Position numbers and translations under genes: made by a program. The notes beneath the pieces are model-generated. The model did not search any database, was not told where the DNA came from, and saw nothing but the letters and a program-made list of their open reading frames with translations. This document shows positions 27,713-39,183 of a DNA stretch of 64,000 bases, piece after piece. The stretch is from Parundibacterium terreum (GTDB lineage: Bacteria > Pseudomonadota > Gammaproteobacteria > Burkholderiales > Burkholderiaceae_D): the NCBI RefSeq assembly GCF_014636315.1, contig NZ_BMED01000002.1:930001-994000 (forward strand), read 5' to 3'. Positions within the stretch are counted from its first letter, which is position 1. Each line of letters begins with the position of its first letter.

Positions 27713-29301
27713 CGTCCCGCCTGTGCCAGCTTGAATACGCTAACCACTTGAGATAATTTTTCCGCCTGCTCATGCAGGCTGGCCGCTGCTGCCGCAGCTT
27801 GCTCCACCAGCGCGGCGTTTTGCTGCGTCATTTCATCGATGTGCGAGATCGCCAGATTGATTTCGCCTATGCCTTCACTTTGCTCGCGGCCAGCCACAGT
27901 GATCTGGCTCATGATGTCGGCCACATTCTGCACCGACACCACGATGTCGCCCATGGTCTTGCCGGCGTGCTCCACCAATTGATTGCCGGCCGCCACCTGG
28001 CCCACGGAATCGTCGATCAGCGACTTGATCTCCTTTGCCGCACCGGCCGAGCGCTGCGCGAGGTTGCGCACTTCGGAAGCCACCACTGCAAAGCCCCTGC
28101 CCTGCTCACCCGCACGCGCCGCTTCCACCGCCGCGTTCAGCGCCAGGATATTGGTCTGGAAGGCGATGCCTTCTATGGTACCGATGATGTCGCCTATCTT
28201 GCGCGAGCTTTGCTGGATATTGCCCATCATATCCACCACTTGCGACACGACCTGCCGCCCCTGCGTGGCAACCTGGGATGCCGATGCCACCAATTGGCTG
28301 GCGCGCTGTGCATTGGATTCATTCTGTTTGACGGTGGACGTCAGTTGTTCCATCGATGACACGGTCTGCTCCAGTGAACTGGCCTGCGATTCGGTACGTG
28401 AAGACAGGTCGGCATTGCCGCTGGCAATTTCACTGGTGACGGTTGCCAGTTGATCGGTACCGGCACGCACACTGCCGACCACGCCGGCCAGGCCGGTGCC
28501 TATGCCGTTGATAGATTGCATCAGCTGGCCGATCTCGTCGCGGCGGCCTATGTGCAGCAACATGGTCAGATCGCCGGCCGCCAGTTTCTGCGCGCCTTTC
28601 ATCGCATCGCGCAGCGGATGACTGACCATGCGCTGTATCAGCATGTTCAATACAAAACACAATACGGCAATTGCCACTAAGCCGCCCGCCATGCCCATGC
28701 TGCGCAAACCGGCAATGTCCACAGCACGCTGCGGCGCCAGATCCTGCATGGCAGCCCCCAGGCTCCACACTATCGCAATGAGCAACAGGCTGCTGAGCCC
28801 GAATACCAGCAGCGCTACCTTGGTACTGATGCCCATCTGGGCCTGGTCGCTGACATTGATGCCGACAAACAGCACGCCGATGATGCGGCCGCTGCCATCC
28901 TTGATGGGGTCGTAGCGTGTGATGTACTGGATGCCAAACAAGGTGGCATAGCCGATATAGGATTCACCTGCGATCAGGCGCTTGTAACCGGGATGCGCGC
29001 GGTCCAGCGGCGTGCCTATCGCGCGGTCGCCATTCTCTTTCTTGATCGACGTGGAAATGCGGATGAAATCGCTGCCATCCTTGACGAAGACTGTAGCTGC
29101 CAGGCCGGTCTGGCGGGCATAGCTGTCCACCAGAGAGAAATCCATATTGATCGCCGATGAACCATGCCACAGCACCGGCGTCAACCTGCCGGCGACATCG
29201 ATCAGTTGCGAGGCATCCAGCGTAATGCTGCCGGTGATGGAATCCCTGAAGCGGCTCGCGAAATGCGCAAGGCGCCGCTTTTGGGAAAACAATTTATTCA
29301 T
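27709..29301 (-). CDS. Methyl-accepting chemotaxis protein with Cache-type sensor
   Basis: 530 residues from ATG 29301, which has an AAGGT ribosome site. The N-terminal domain (about 20-165) looks like a single Cache sensor: [19 protein letters not shown] and [19 protein letters not shown]. Two hydrophobic segments near 170-195 and 210-235 flank a short loop; a HAMP-like region follows, and then a cytoplasmic signalling domain. Its hairpin tip carries [39 protein letters not shown], the strongly conserved CheA/CheW-binding region (two segments quoted here are parts of it). The C-terminal end lacks the NWETF CheR tether. It relays ligand binding to the flagellar motor. Confidence 0.93.
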   Translation of the reverse strand: MNKLFSQKRRLAHFASRFRDSITGSITLDASQLIDVAGRLTPVLWHGSSAINMDFSLVDSYARQTGLAATVFVKDGSDFIRISTSIKKENGDRAIGTPLDRAHPGYKRLIAGESYIGYATLFGIQYITRYDPIKDGSGRIIGVLFVGINVSDQAQMGISTKVALLVFGLSSLLLIAIVWSLGAAMQDLAPQRAVDIAGLRSMGMAGGLVAIAVLCFVLNMLIQRMVSHPLRDAMKGAQKLAAGDLTMLLHIGRRDEIGQLMQSINGIGTGLAGVVGSVRAGTDQLATVTSEIASGNADLSSRTESQASSLEQTVSSMEQLTSTVKQNESNAQRASQLVASASQVATQGRQVVSQVVDMMGNIQQSSRKIGDIIGTIEGIAFQTNILALNAAVEAARAGEQGRGFAVVASEVRNLAQRSAGAAKEIKSLIDDSVGQVAAGNQLVEHAGKTMGDIVVSVQNVADIMSQITVAGREQSEGIGEINLAISHIDEMTQQNAALVEQAAAAAASLHEQAEKLSQVVSVFKLAQAGR

Positions 29302-29633
29302 TTTGACGACCTTAAAATACTGCGCAACAGTGCTGGACCCGGCTCTCTGATGAGATCGGAAAATTCGCATTTCGCGTTTTTCACATTGATGGATTAATGG
29401 TGGACTAAGGGCTAATAATTTCCCTAATGTAACAAAGTGTTGCTCAGGAAACTTATTTCGTCAATATGTAGTATCCGCTATCGCCAGTTTTTATATTTTT
29501 ATAAGTCTTTGATTATCAAAACAAAAACACCTTGAAAACATGCTGCATTGCGGCTCACCATTCTCAGCAAGTGCTTGCAAAACAGCATATACTTTCTAGT
29601 ACCCAACGAAGCACCCGCCACTGAGAGGTCAGC
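29302..29633. promoter_or_regulatory. Divergent regulatory region, chemoreceptor / formate dehydrogenase
   Basis: 332 bases without genes. TTTGATTATCAAA (29508-29520) is a perfect 13-base palindrome about 115 bases before fdnG; it resembles an FNR-type site with the wrong spacing, so the regulator is unknown. TATACT at 29588-29593 is a good -10 candidate, with no good -35 at the right distance. GAGAGG lies just before the fdnG ATG. Confidence 0.4.
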
Positions 29634-32600
29634 ATGATACAAATGTCACGCCGTCAGTTTCTCAAGGTAACCGGTTCCACGGTTGCAGGCTCCAGCCTGG
29701 CTCTGCTCGGTTTTGCACCGACAGAAGCCCTTGCCGAAGTGCGCCAATACAAACTCGCCCGTACCACGGAAACCCGCAACACCTGCCCGTATTGCTCGGT
29801 CGGTTGCGGCATCCTGATGTATGGACTGGGTGATGGCGCGAAGAATGCCACTTCCAGCATCATCCATATAGAAGGTGACGCCGACCATCCGGTGAACCGC
29901 GGTACTTTGTGTCCCAAGGGAGCCAGCCTGATCGACTTCATCCACAGCCCCAGCCGCCTACTGGCGCCGGAATACCGCGCACCGGGCAGCAGCGAGTGGA
30001 AGAAAATTTCCTGGGATGATGCGCTGGACCGCATATCCAGGCTGATGAAGGAAGACCGCGACGCCAACTTCATCGAGAAATCGGAAGATGGAAAAACCGT
30101 CAATCGCTGGGTATCCACAGCCATGCTGGCCGCTTCCGCAGCCAGCAATGAAGTCGGCTACCTGACGCACAAAACGGTACGCAGCATGGGGATGCTGGCC
30201 TTTGATAATCAGGCGCGTGTATGACATGGTCCGACGGTGGCAGGTCTTGCCCCGACGTTTGGCCGTGGAGCGATGACGAATCATTGGGTAGACATCAAGA
30301 ATGCCGATGTCATCCTGGTCATGGGCGGCAATGCCGCTGAAGCACACCCCTGTGGATTTAAATGGGTGACCGAGGCGAAGGCCCATAACAAGGCCAAGCT
30401 GATTGTGGTCGACCCCAGATTTACCCGTACCGCATCGGTGGCCGATTATTATGTAGCCACACGCACCGGCACGGACATCGTGTTCTTGGGCGGCATCATC
30501 AACTACCTGCTGACCAACGACAAGATACAGCACGAGTACGTCAAAAACTTTACCGACATGCCCTTCATCGTGCGCGAAGACTTTGCGCTGAACGACGGCC
30601 TGTATTCCGGCTACGATGAAAAAACCGGAAAGTACGCTGACAAGATCTCGTGGGATTACGAGATGGGCGTCGACGGCTTTGCCAAAGTGGATACCACGCT
30701 GCAGCATCCGCGCTGCGTCTATCAACTGATGAAGAACCACTATTCGCGCTATACGACGGATATGGTGACGCGCGTGTGCGGTGTGCCGCCGGAAAAATTT
30801 ACCCGCGTAGCAGAGATGCTGGCATCCACCGCCGTGCCCGGCCGGGCCGGTACCATTCTGTATGCACTGGGATGGACACATCACAGCACAGGAGCGCAGA
30901 CGATACGTACAGGCGCGATGGTGCAACTGCTACTGGGGAATATAGGCATTGCCGGCGGCGGCATGAATGCGCTGCGCGGGCACTCCAACATCCAAGGGCT
31001 GACCGATCTTGGCCTGCTGTCCAATGCGCTGCCTGGCTATATGAGCCTGCCAAGCCAGGGCGAGGATTTCAACGCCTATATCACCGCGCGTGCAACCAAG
31101 CCCCTGCGGCCCAATCAGCTCAGCTACTGGTCGAACTACAAGGCTTTCCATGTCAGCTTCATGAAAGCCTGGTGGGGAGATTCAGCCAAGGCCGATAACA
31201 ACTGGGCCTATGACTACCTGCCCAAGCTCGACAAGCTCTATGATCTGATGCAGGTGATAGAGCTGATGAACCAGGGCAAGGTGAACGGCTATATCGCACA
31301 AGGCTTCAATGTGCTGGCCTCGGCGCCGAACAAGCAAAAGACGACGGCAGCCTTATCCAAATTGAAGTTTCTGGTGATAATGGATCCGCTGGCTGTGGAA
31401 GTGGGCGAATTCTGGAAACCTTACGGCGAGTTCAATGTGGTGGATCCGGCCAAGATACAGACCGAAGTCTTCCGCTTGCCGACCACCTGCTTTGCCGAAG
31501 AACGCGGTTCCCTGGTCAGTTCATCCCGCGTGCTGCAATGGCACTGGCAAGGCGCCGAGCCGCCAGGCGAAGCGCGCAGCGACCTGGAGATCATGTCCGG
31601 TCTGTTCCTGCGCATGCGCAAGATGTATCAAAAGGACGGCGGCAAGTTTCCTGATCCTATCGTCAACCTGAGCTGGCCCTATTCCAACCCTGAAAGCCCG
31701 ACACCGGAGGAACTGGCGAAGGAATACAACGGCAAGGCGTTGGCCGACGTGCTCGACCCCAAGGATGCGAGCAAGGTGCTGGCCAAGAAGGGCGAACAAC
31801 TGGCGTCCTTTGCACAGTTGCGTGACGACGGCAGCACGTCCAGCGGCTGCTGGATCTTTTGCGGAGCATGGACGCAGGCCGGCAATAATATGGGCCGGCG
31901 CGATAATAGCGATCCTACCGGCATAGGCCAGACGCTGAACTGGGCCTGGGCCTGGCCGGCCAACCGGCGCGTATTGTACAACCGCGCCTCTTGCGATGTC
32001 GCCGGCAAACCGTTTGACCCCAAGCGCAAGCTGATTGCCTGGAACGGCAGCAGTTGGGGCGGTGCCGACGTCCCCGATTTCAAGGCGGATGAACCCCCCG
32101 AAAACGGCATGGGGCCTTTCATCATGCTGGGCGAAGGCGTGGCACGTTTCTTCGCACGTAAGACGATGAACGAAGGGCCCTTCCCCGAGCACTATGAACC
32201 TTTCGAGAATCCACTGGGCTACAACCCGCTGCATCCAAAAAATCCGCGTGCCACCAGCAATCCGGCGGCACGCGTATTTGCCGGTGACAGGGAGCAGTTT
32301 GGCAAACATGAAGAATTTCCACATGTCGCCACCAGCTACCGGCTGACCGAGCATTTCCACTTCTGGACCAAGCACGCGAAACTGAATGCGATTGTGCAGC
32401 CGGAACAGTTTGTGGAGATAGGTGAGGACTTGGCAAAAGAGGTGGGCGTGGTTGCCGGTGAAAAGGTCAAGGTCAGCTCCAAGCGCGGCCACATCATCGC
32501 CAAGGCGCTGGTGACCAAGCGTATCAAGCCGCTGATTATAGACGGTAAAAAAGTGCAGACTGTCGGCCTGCCTTTGCACTGGGGTTTTACGGGTGTAGCC

Positions 32601-32702
32601 AAACCAGGCTATCTGATCAACACGCTGACGCCGGTGGTAGGCGATGCGAATTCCTTTACACCGGAATTCAAGTCCTTCCTGGTGAAAGTGGAAAAAGCCT
32701 AA
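29634..32702 (+). CDS. fdnG: Formate dehydrogenase-N/O major subunit, selenocysteine-containing
   Basis: Oxidises formate to CO2 in the periplasm with a molybdopterin (bis-MGD) centre. 1022 residues, with TGA at codon 197 (30222-30224) read as selenocysteine: the context is QARV-Sec-HGPTVAG, the same position and setting as Sec196 of E. coli FdnG. The Tat signal SRRQFLKVTG is at residues 5-14; the [4Fe-4S] site CPYCSVGC is near residue 52. The second half continues in the same frame without break and ends LVKVEKA, like the E. coli protein. Start ATG 29634. A gene finder that ignores selenocysteine will split this into two. It is followed by fdnH and fdnI. Confidence 0.97.
30222..30262 (+). 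promoter_or_regulatory. SECIS element directing selenocysteine insertion at the TGA
   Basis: Directly 3' of the TGA, GGCA (30239-30242) pairs with TGCC (30248-30251) and the loop is GGTCT. A lower stem extends with a mismatch (GG/CC and C-G). The loop sequence and distance from the TGA match the bacterial SECIS of E. coli formate dehydrogenases, where the GGUCU loop contacts SelB (known). It lies in the coding sequence. Confidence 0.85.
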
Positions 32703-32735
32703 AGGCAAAATCGCAGATCAGAACAGGAGAAGAAC

Positions 32736-33659
32736 ATGGCTTACCAGTCTCTCGATATCAAACGCGCATCCGCCACGACGGTGCAGCCGACGTCGGTGCG
32801 CGAACCGGTGACCGGCACGGTGGCAAAGCTGATTGATGTGAGCAAGTGCATAGGTTGCAAGGCCTGCCAGACCGCCTGCATGGAATGGAATGACCTGCGC
32901 GACGAAGTCGGCGATACCGACGGCACCTACAATAATCCGCGCGACCTGACCGAGCACTCATGGACGGTGATGCGTTTCACCGAATATGAAAATCCGAAAG
33001 GCGACCTGGAGTGGCTGATACGCAAGGACGGCTGCATGCACTGCGAGGACCCAGGCTGCCTGAAAGCCTGCCCTTCGCCGGGCGCCATCGTGCAATACAC
33101 CAACGGCATTGTCGATTTCAATGAAGAGCATTGCATAGGCTGCGGCTACTGTGTCGCCGGCTGCCCTTTCGACGTGCCGCGTATCTCGAAGAAAGACAAT
33201 CGCGCCTATAAATGCTCGCTGTGTTCAGACCGCGTCGCAGTCGGGCAAGAGCCGGCCTGTGTCAAGACCTGCCCTACCGGCGCTATCGTGTTCGGCACCA
33301 AGGAAGACATGAAACAGCATGCGGAAGAACGCATTGTTGACTTGAAATCACGCGGTTTCGAGAATGCCGGCCTATATAACCCGGCCGGTGTCGGCGGCAC
33401 GCATGTGATGTATGTGCTGCATCATGCAGACAAGCCGCATATTTATCACAAGCTGCCGGACAACCCTAGCATCAGCCCCATGGTGGGTTTGTGGAAAGGC
33501 CTGGCCAAGCCGCTGGCGGTGGCCGGCATCGTGGCAACCGCGTTGGCCGGCTTCTTCCACTACACCAGGGTGGGGCCGAACGAGGTCAGCGACGAAGAGG
33601 AACGCGAGGCCAAGCAGGCTGCGGCAGACCTGAAGGAGAAGCAAAATGAACCGGGATAA
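32736..33659 (+). CDS. fdnH: Formate dehydrogenase beta subunit (four [4Fe-4S] clusters)
   Basis: 307 residues. Carries electrons from FdnG to the cytochrome b subunit. Four cysteine groups are visible: [35 protein letters not shown] and CSLCSDR...CVKTC. A single hydrophobic segment near residue 265 ([15 protein letters not shown]) anchors it to the membrane, and the tail is charged. The AGGAGA ribosome site precedes ATG 32736. Its last 14 bases overlap fdnI, whose ribosome site (AAGGAGAA) is inside this gene. Confidence 0.95.
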   Translation: MAYQSLDIKRASATTVQPTSVREPVTGTVAKLIDVSKCIGCKACQTACMEWNDLRDEVGDTDGTYNNPRDLTEHSWTVMRFTEYENPKGDLEWLIRKDGCMHCEDPGCLKACPSPGAIVQYTNGIVDFNEEHCIGCGYCVAGCPFDVPRISKKDNRAYKCSLCSDRVAVGQEPACVKTCPTGAIVFGTKEDMKQHAEERIVDLKSRGFENAGLYNPAGVGGTHVMYVLHHADKPHIYHKLPDNPSISPMVGLWKGLAKPLAVAGIVATALAGFFHYTRVGPNEVSDEEEREAKQAAADLKEKQNEPG

Positions 33660-34293
33660 ACACGGCAGCCCTGAGATAGTCCGCTACACGCCCAACGAGC
33701 GCAGCAACCACTGGATTACCGCCATCTGCTTCGTGCTGCTGGCGATATCCGGCTTGTCGATGTTTCACCCGTCCATGTTCTGGCTGAGTAATGTGCTCGG
33801 CGGCGGACAATGGACGCGCATCCTGCACCCATTTATCGGCATCGTGATGTTTGTGTCGTTTGCCATCCTCGTTTTGCGCTTCTGGCATCACAATATGCTG
33901 GAGCCTGGAGACATGCAGTGGATGAAGCAGGTGGATGACGTGCTGAACAACCGGGAAGAAAAACTGCCCAAGGTAGGCCGCTACAACGCTGGCCAGAAGC
34001 TGCTGTTCTATGCAATGGTGATCTGCATGGCCGGTCTATTGCTTTCAGGAATCGTGATCTGGCGCGCCTATTTTTCGCTGTACTTCCCCATAGACATCAT
34101 CCGCGCAGCAGCGCTGCTGCATTCGGTGTGCGCGCTGGTACTGATCCTTGGTATTATTGTGCACATCTATGCAGCTCTGTGGATCAAGGGGTCGATAGGC
34201 GCAATGACACGTGGCACGGTTACCTATGGCTGGGCCAGGAAACACCACCGGCGCTGGTTTGAAGAAGTCGTCAAAGATTCCAGCGCAAAATAG
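33646..34293 (+). CDS. fdnI: Formate dehydrogenase gamma subunit, cytochrome b556
   Basis: 215 residues with four membrane spans. It binds two b-type haems and passes electrons to quinone. [18 protein letters not shown] (span 1), [23 protein letters not shown] and [22 protein letters not shown] supply the candidate histidine ligands. It overlaps fdnH by 14 bases. An intrinsic terminator follows the stop. Confidence 0.94.
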   Translation: MNRDKHGSPEIVRYTPNERSNHWITAICFVLLAISGLSMFHPSMFWLSNVLGGGQWTRILHPFIGIVMFVSFAILVLRFWHHNMLEPGDMQWMKQVDDVLNNREEKLPKVGRYNAGQKLLFYAMVICMAGLLLSGIVIWRAYFSLYFPIDIIRAAALLHSVCALVLILGIIVHIYAALWIKGSIGAMTRGTVTYGWARKHHRRWFEEVVKDSSAK

Positions 34294-34345
34294 TTTGAGG
34301 ATAGTCTGGAATAGCCTGAAAGAGTTTTTGTAGCTCCTCGTGGAA

Positions 34346-34371
34346 TTGACCGCCTTCGGGCGGTTTTTTTT
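34346..34371 (+). terminator. Intrinsic terminator after fdnI
   Basis: ACCGCC and GGCGGT pair around a TTCG loop (34349-34364), followed by eight T. It separates the fdnGHI transcript from fdhE-selAB, although read-through is possible. Confidence 0.9.
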
Positions 34372-34568
34372 CGGCCCGATTTCAGGCGTCTTCTTGTTAA
34401 CGATTTGCCACACATCGCCGTACGCTTTTGTACCGCCGCATTTGTAAAAGCGTATTACAATATCTTCGCAGCATCATTCTCGCCCATACCAGACCCAGCG
34501 GAGTCAGCAGCCTCACCAGACTCACTTTACTGTGAGCCATCAGACCTGCCTTTTGAAAAGGAAATCTT

Positions 34569-35585
34569 TTGGTACAACGCATACTAGAACGCGGCGAGAT
34601 CGAAGCACTGGATCATACCTCCCTGCCCCGCCTGCGCCTGCCGGAATTAGGCGGCGTCTTCGCCCCGCGTGCGGCGCGCCTGCGTGAGCTTGCGGCCGGC
34701 AAGGTTGCCGGCATACCGGTTAATCCTGAGCTGAGCGGCTACCTGCTGCTGATGGCCGATATGGTCAGCGCCCAGGCGGAGACCCTGGCCACCCTGAATA
34801 CAAGCGATGCCGGCCTGCCGGATGCGGCCACGATGGAACGGGCGCAGCAGCATGCGATGCCTCCGCTGGCGGCATTTGCGCCGCGCGGCCCGGCATGGCG
34901 CGGCATACTCACCACCTTGCTGGACAAGCTGGATAGCGTCGCCGCCCGCCAAATAGAAATTTCCATTGTGATCGCTGCCTTGCGCACCATGCCGGTGGAA
35001 GAACTGGAAGCACTGGCCGATGCCGTCATTGCCCAGCGCATAGACGGCTTGAATGCCGCGCAAGCGCCGTTTATCGCCGCCGCGCTGCAGGTATTGTGGA
35101 CTTACCAGGCCAGCCATCTGCAGCAGCGCCAGGTACCGGTGCTGGAAACCGGCACCCTTTGTCCGGTGTGCGGCTCGCATCCGGTTGCCAGCGTGATACG
35201 CATAGGCGGCCAATCGCAAGGCTACCGCTATCTACAGTGCAGCCTGTGTTCCAGCGAGTGGCATATGGTGCGGGTGAAATGCTCTTGCTGCGAGCAAAAC
35301 GGCAAGATTTCCTATCAGGGACTGGGATACCTGGACGCCGCAGACGATACGGCAAAAGGAGCGGCGGCGCCGGGTAATAAGGCCAACGATCCAGGCAAAT
35401 TCGCCCGTGCAGAAACCTGCGACGATTGCCACGGCTATCGCAAGATCTTCAACCAGGAGCATGACTACAATGTAGAGCCGTTGGCCGACGACCTCGCCAG
35501 CCTGACACTGGACGTGCTGGTCTGCGAAGCAGGCTATCTGCGCGCCAGCGTCAATCCGCTGCTGTGGCTGGGCAACCTGGCATAG
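34569..35585 (+). CDS. fdhE: Formate dehydrogenase accessory protein FdhE
   Basis: 338 residues, rubredoxin-like protein needed to assemble active membrane formate dehydrogenase. Paired cysteines bind iron or zinc: CPVCGSHP, CSLCSSEW, CSCCEQ and CDDCHGY. The sequence GYRYLQCSLCSSEWHMVRVKC is typical of the family (only parts quoted). It appears to start at TTG 34569, preceded by AAAAGGAAAT; no nearby ATG in frame fits as well. It lies between fdnGHI and selA. Confidence 0.93.
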   Translation: MVQRILERGEIEALDHTSLPRLRLPELGGVFAPRAARLRELAAGKVAGIPVNPELSGYLLLMADMVSAQAETLATLNTSDAGLPDAATMERAQQHAMPPLAAFAPRGPAWRGILTTLLDKLDSVAARQIEISIVIAALRTMPVEELEALADAVIAQRIDGLNAAQAPFIAAALQVLWTYQASHLQQRQVPVLETGTLCPVCGSHPVASVIRIGGQSQGYRYLQCSLCSSEWHMVRVKCSCCEQNGKISYQGLGYLDAADDTAKGAAAPGNKANDPGKFARAETCDDCHGYRKIFNQEHDYNVEPLADDLASLTLDVLVCEAGYLRASVNPLLWLGNLA

Positions 35586-35589
35586 CATC

Positions 35590-37053
35590 ATGCAACCCGA
35601 ATCTACCCCCGCCACACAAAGGGCTGTCAAGCTGCCCTCGGTCGATAAACTCATGCTTGATCCGTCTGCCCTGCTGCTGACGGAAAAGTATGGCCGCACT
35701 CGCGTAGTGAATGAAGTGCGCAAGCTGCTGGCGGAACTACGGGTAGAGGCATTAAGCCATGCCGGAGCAATGGAAAAGGCTGGAGAAGCCGACATTTCCA
35801 CTATCGTTTCATCCGTTTCCGAGCGCCTGCGGCAAGCCGATGTGTCGCCGCTGAAATGCGTGTACAACCTGACCGGTACCGTACTGCATACCAACCTGGG
35901 CCGTGCCCTGCTGCCGGATGTGGCGGTGCAGGCGGTGATGCAAGCGTTAAGCTCGCCGATGAACCTGGAGTTTGACCTGGAGACCGGCAAGCGCGGCGAC
36001 CGCGACGACCTGGTGGAAGACTTGCTATGCGAGCTGACCGGCGCCGAGGCGGCAACCGTCGTCAATAACAATGCAGCGGCGGTGCTGCTGCTGCTCAGTA
36101 CGCTGGCAGGCGAACATCATGGCGAAGTCATCGTCTCGCGTGGCGAACTGGTGGAGATAGGCGGTGCCTTTCGCATTCCGGACATCATGCTGCGCGCGGG
36201 CGCCAAATTGCATGAGATAGGCACCACCAACCGCACTCACCTGGCCGATTACGCCAACGCAATCAATCCACAGACCGCATTGATGATGAAGGTGCATTGC
36301 AGTAATTATGCAATCAGCGGCTTTACCAAGAGCGTGGACCTGGAGCAGATCGCCGTACTGGGCCGCGAACGCGGCATCCCTACCGCCGTGGACCTGGGCA
36401 GCGGCACGCTGGTCGATCTTTCCGAATACGGTTTGCCGCGTGAGCCTACCGTGCGCGAGACTGTAGCCGCGGGCGCGGACCTGGTAACCTTCAGCGGCGA
36501 CAAGCTGCTGGGCGGACCGCAGGCCGGTATCATTGTCGGCCGTGCCGACCTGATTGCAAAAATCAAACGCAATCCGCTGAAGCGCGCACTGCGCGTAGGC
36601 AAGCTGACGCTGGCCGCGCTGGAGCCCGTGCTGGCACTATACCGCGCGCCGGAAATGCTGAGGGACAGGCTGACCACGCTAAGGCTGCTGACACGCCCGC
36701 GGGCCGACATGCAGCAGCAGGCGGAACAACTGCTTCCTTTGCTGCAGCAGGCATTAGGCAGTGCCTATCTGGTCAGCGCGGAAGCGATGCTGAGCCAGAT
36801 AGGCAGCGGCGCACTGCCGGTGGACCAGTTACCCAGCTACGGGCTGTCCATACGCGCCGCGCTTGAACACAAGCAAAGCAATGCGCTGGGCAAGCTGGAA
36901 AAATTGCTGCGCGACTTGCCGCGCCCGGTACTAGGCAGGATAGCGCAAGACGCGCTATGGCTGGACCTGCGCTGCCTGGAGGCGGCGCAACAGCCGGAGT
37001 TTGCCCAGCAACTGGGGCTACTGCGCGCATCACACCTTACAGGCGGCCAATGA
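35590..37053 (+). CDS. selA: L-seryl-tRNA(Sec) selenium transferase
   Basis: PLP enzyme, known to form a decamer, that converts Ser-tRNA(Sec) to Sec-tRNA(Sec) using selenophosphate. 487 residues, near the usual 460. N-terminal helical domain (about 1-70), then [32 protein letters not shown] and the PLP-lysine motif [14 protein letters not shown] (about residue 300). The start ATG 35590 lies 4 bases after the fdhE stop. Its stop overlaps the selB ATG by four bases. Confidence 0.96.
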   Translation: MQPESTPATQRAVKLPSVDKLMLDPSALLLTEKYGRTRVVNEVRKLLAELRVEALSHAGAMEKAGEADISTIVSSVSERLRQADVSPLKCVYNLTGTVLHTNLGRALLPDVAVQAVMQALSSPMNLEFDLETGKRGDRDDLVEDLLCELTGAEAATVVNNNAAAVLLLLSTLAGEHHGEVIVSRGELVEIGGAFRIPDIMLRAGAKLHEIGTTNRTHLADYANAINPQTALMMKVHCSNYAISGFTKSVDLEQIAVLGRERGIPTAVDLGSGTLVDLSEYGLPREPTVRETVAAGADLVTFSGDKLLGGPQAGIIVGRADLIAKIKRNPLKRALRVGKLTLAALEPVLALYRAPEMLRDRLTTLRLLTRPRADMQQQAEQLLPLLQQALGSAYLVSAEAMLSQIGSGALPVDQLPSYGLSIRAALEHKQSNALGKLEKLLRDLPRPVLGRIAQDALWLDLRCLEAAQQPEFAQQLGLLRASHLTGGQ

Positions 37054-39029
37054 TCGTCGGTACTGCTGGCCACATCGACCACGGCAAGACCACGCTGACG
37101 CGCGCCCTCACCGGCGTGGATACCGACCGGCTGAAAGAAGAAAAAGCGCGTGGCATCTCGATAGAACTGGGCTATGCCTATACTCCGCTGCCGAACGGCG
37201 ACGTGCTGGGACTGATCGATGTGCCCGGCCATGAAAAACTGATACACACGATGGCAGCCGGTGCCAGCGGCATTGACTATGCGCTATTGGTCATCGCAGT
37301 AGATGACGGCATCATGCCGCAAACTCGCGAGCATCTGGCGATATTACAATTGCTGGGCGTGCGCCAGGCGGCCGTTGTATTGACCAAGATAGACCGTGCG
37401 GACGCAACAAGAATAGCTGCGGTTGAAGCCGATATCGCGTCCCTGCTGGCGGGCACCCTGTTTGCCGGTGCGCCGGTCTTCCGCACGCAGGCAAACGCAG
37501 AAGGCAATCCCGGCGTGGCATCGCTGAAGCAACACCTGGAAGATATCGCGCAAGCGATGCCGCCGCAGCATGAAAAGCGGCTGTTCCGGCTCGCGATAGA
37601 CCGTGTTTTTACCCTGAGCGGCCACGGCACCATCATTGCCGGCACCGCACTGGCAGGCTCCGTCCGTGCCGGTGATGAGTTGCTGCTGGCCCCGTCCGGA
37701 AAACTGGTGCGGGTGCGCAGCATCCATGCACAAAACAGGGCTGCAGAAACAGGGTTGGCCGGCCAGCGGCTGGCGCTGAATCTGGCAGGCATAGAGAAGG
37801 AAAATATTTCCCGCGGCGACTGGATCCTGGCACCGGCGATGGCGCAATGTTCGGACAGGCTGGATGTAGAGCTGGATATGCTGGCTGATGCAGGCGTAAC
37901 ACTCAAGCCCTGGTCACCCGTGCATGTGCACCTGGGGGCAGCCCATCGCACCGCGCACGTGCTGATGCTGGACACGGCTTCCAGCGATGCCCTCGTACCG
38001 GGCCAGCATGCCAGGGCACAACTGGTGTTTGACGCTCCTGTGCATGCGGTGCCGGGCGACCGCTTTGTGTTGCGCAATGCACAGGCAAGCCGCACCATAG
38101 GCGGAGGCCGCGTGCTGGATCCTTTTGGCCCTGCGCGCAAGCGGCGCAGCCCGGCACGGCATGCCTGGCTGGACGCGCTCAGGCTATATCTGGAATCGGG
38201 CGATGCATCGCTATTGCTGCAGCATAGTCCGCTGGGCTTGAGCCGCTCCAGCATGATGCGCCTGACGCACCTGCCGGCTGAACAATTGCATTTTGGTGAG
38301 GGCATCTGCAGCATTCCCTTACGTGGCGACGATGCGGTACTGATATCGACAGCGGCACTGGAAGCTCTCGCAAACAGGGTGCTACAGGCCCTGCGCAGCT
38401 TTCATGAGCAATTTCCCGATGAAATGGGGCCCCAACTTCCCCGCCTGAAACGCATCGTAGAGCCGGACGCCGAGGAACAGGTGTGGAAATACCTGATCCA
38501 GCAATTAGGCGCATCCGGCAGACTGATACAACAAGGCCCCTGGCTGCGCTTGCCCGAACATGCAACGGAGCTGAAATCGCAGGAGCAGGCGCTGGCAGAC
38601 AAGCTGATGCTTTCCCTGCTCAACGCAGGCTTTGATCCGCCCTGGGTGCGCGATCTGGCGAAAGAGCAGCGGGTGGCGGAAAATGAAGTGCGTGACTTGC
38701 TGCGCAAACTGGCCATGCGCGGCCAGGTGTACCAGGTGGTGCGCGACCTGTTTTATCATCCGCAGCGCATCGCCGAGCTGTCCAGCTTGATCAAGGATAT
38801 TGCCAGGGATGAAGCCGCCGACGGCAAGGGCGGGAAAGGAAAAAAGCAGAATGCAGGCACGGTCAACAAGGCGGTGGACGCTGCCGGCTTCAGGGATGCG
38901 AGCGGCCTGGGCCGCAAACGCGCCATCCAGCTATTAGAATTCTTCGACCGCGTCGGCTATACTCGGCGGCTACGCGACACGCATATTTTGCGGGCGGATA
39001 GCCAGTGGCAAGCGAATGACCTGTCTTGA
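37050..39029 (+). CDS. selB: Selenocysteine-specific translation elongation factor SelB
   Basis: 659 residues. Brings Sec-tRNA(Sec) to the ribosome and binds the SECIS. GTPase domain with G1 GHIDHGKTT (residues 7-15), G3 DVPGHEK, G4 TKID; EF-Tu-like domains 2 and 3 (to about 370); C-terminal winged-helix repeats (about 380-655) that bind SECIS RNA. I start at ATG 37050 because the protein should begin [13 protein letters not shown]; the frame is open to 36957 but that part belongs to selA in another frame. The ATGA overlap indicates translational coupling with selA. Confidence 0.96.
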   Translation: MIVGTAGHIDHGKTTLTRALTGVDTDRLKEEKARGISIELGYAYTPLPNGDVLGLIDVPGHEKLIHTMAAGASGIDYALLVIAVDDGIMPQTREHLAILQLLGVRQAAVVLTKIDRADATRIAAVEADIASLLAGTLFAGAPVFRTQANAEGNPGVASLKQHLEDIAQAMPPQHEKRLFRLAIDRVFTLSGHGTIIAGTALAGSVRAGDELLLAPSGKLVRVRSIHAQNRAAETGLAGQRLALNLAGIEKENISRGDWILAPAMAQCSDRLDVELDMLADAGVTLKPWSPVHVHLGAAHRTAHVLMLDTASSDALVPGQHARAQLVFDAPVHAVPGDRFVLRNAQASRTIGGGRVLDPFGPARKRRSPARHAWLDALRLYLESGDASLLLQHSPLGLSRSSMMRLTHLPAEQLHFGEGICSIPLRGDDAVLISTAALEALANRVLQALRSFHEQFPDEMGPQLPRLKRIVEPDAEEQVWKYLIQQLGASGRLIQQGPWLRLPEHATELKSQEQALADKLMLSLLNAGFDPPWVRDLAKEQRVAENEVRDLLRKLAMRGQVYQVVRDLFYHPQRIAELSSLIKDIARDEAADGKGGKGKKQNAGTVNKAVDAAGFRDASGLGRKRAIQLLEFFDRVGYTRRLRDTHILRADSQWQANDLS

Positions 39030-39087
39030 GTTACCTTAACTTGGCCTCAGAAAACTAGAGGCTGTCTAACAATTTATATGAAAATAA

Positions 39088-39183
39088 GGAAGGCAAACGT
39101 GTCCGGTGATGCGGGCGGGCTTCAAACCCGTCAGGGGATGTCTATCATTCTCTCGTAAGTTCGACTCTTACTGTCTTCCGCCA
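39088..39183 (+). tRNA. selC: Selenocysteine tRNA, anticodon TCA
   Basis: 96 bases including encoded GCCA. The 8-bp acceptor stem GGAAGGCA / TGTCTTCC, the 6-bp anticodon stem around loop CTTCAAA (anticodon TCA at 39122-39124), the long variable arm (GGGGATG / CATTCTC) and the T-arm GTAAG-TTCGACT-CTTAC all fit bacterial tRNA(Sec). It lies 58 bases after selB and completes the locus. Confidence 0.95.

Noticed and set aside
30237-32702. A separate gene beginning at 30237 downstream of a stop
   Set aside because: The TGA at 30222 is a selenocysteine codon: same position as in E. coli FdnG, followed by a SECIS-like hairpin, and the frame continues unchanged.
36957-37049. Extended N-terminus of SelB starting at 36957
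   Set aside because: This stretch is the end of selA in another frame, and SelB proteins begin with the [13 protein letters not shown] type start at 37050.
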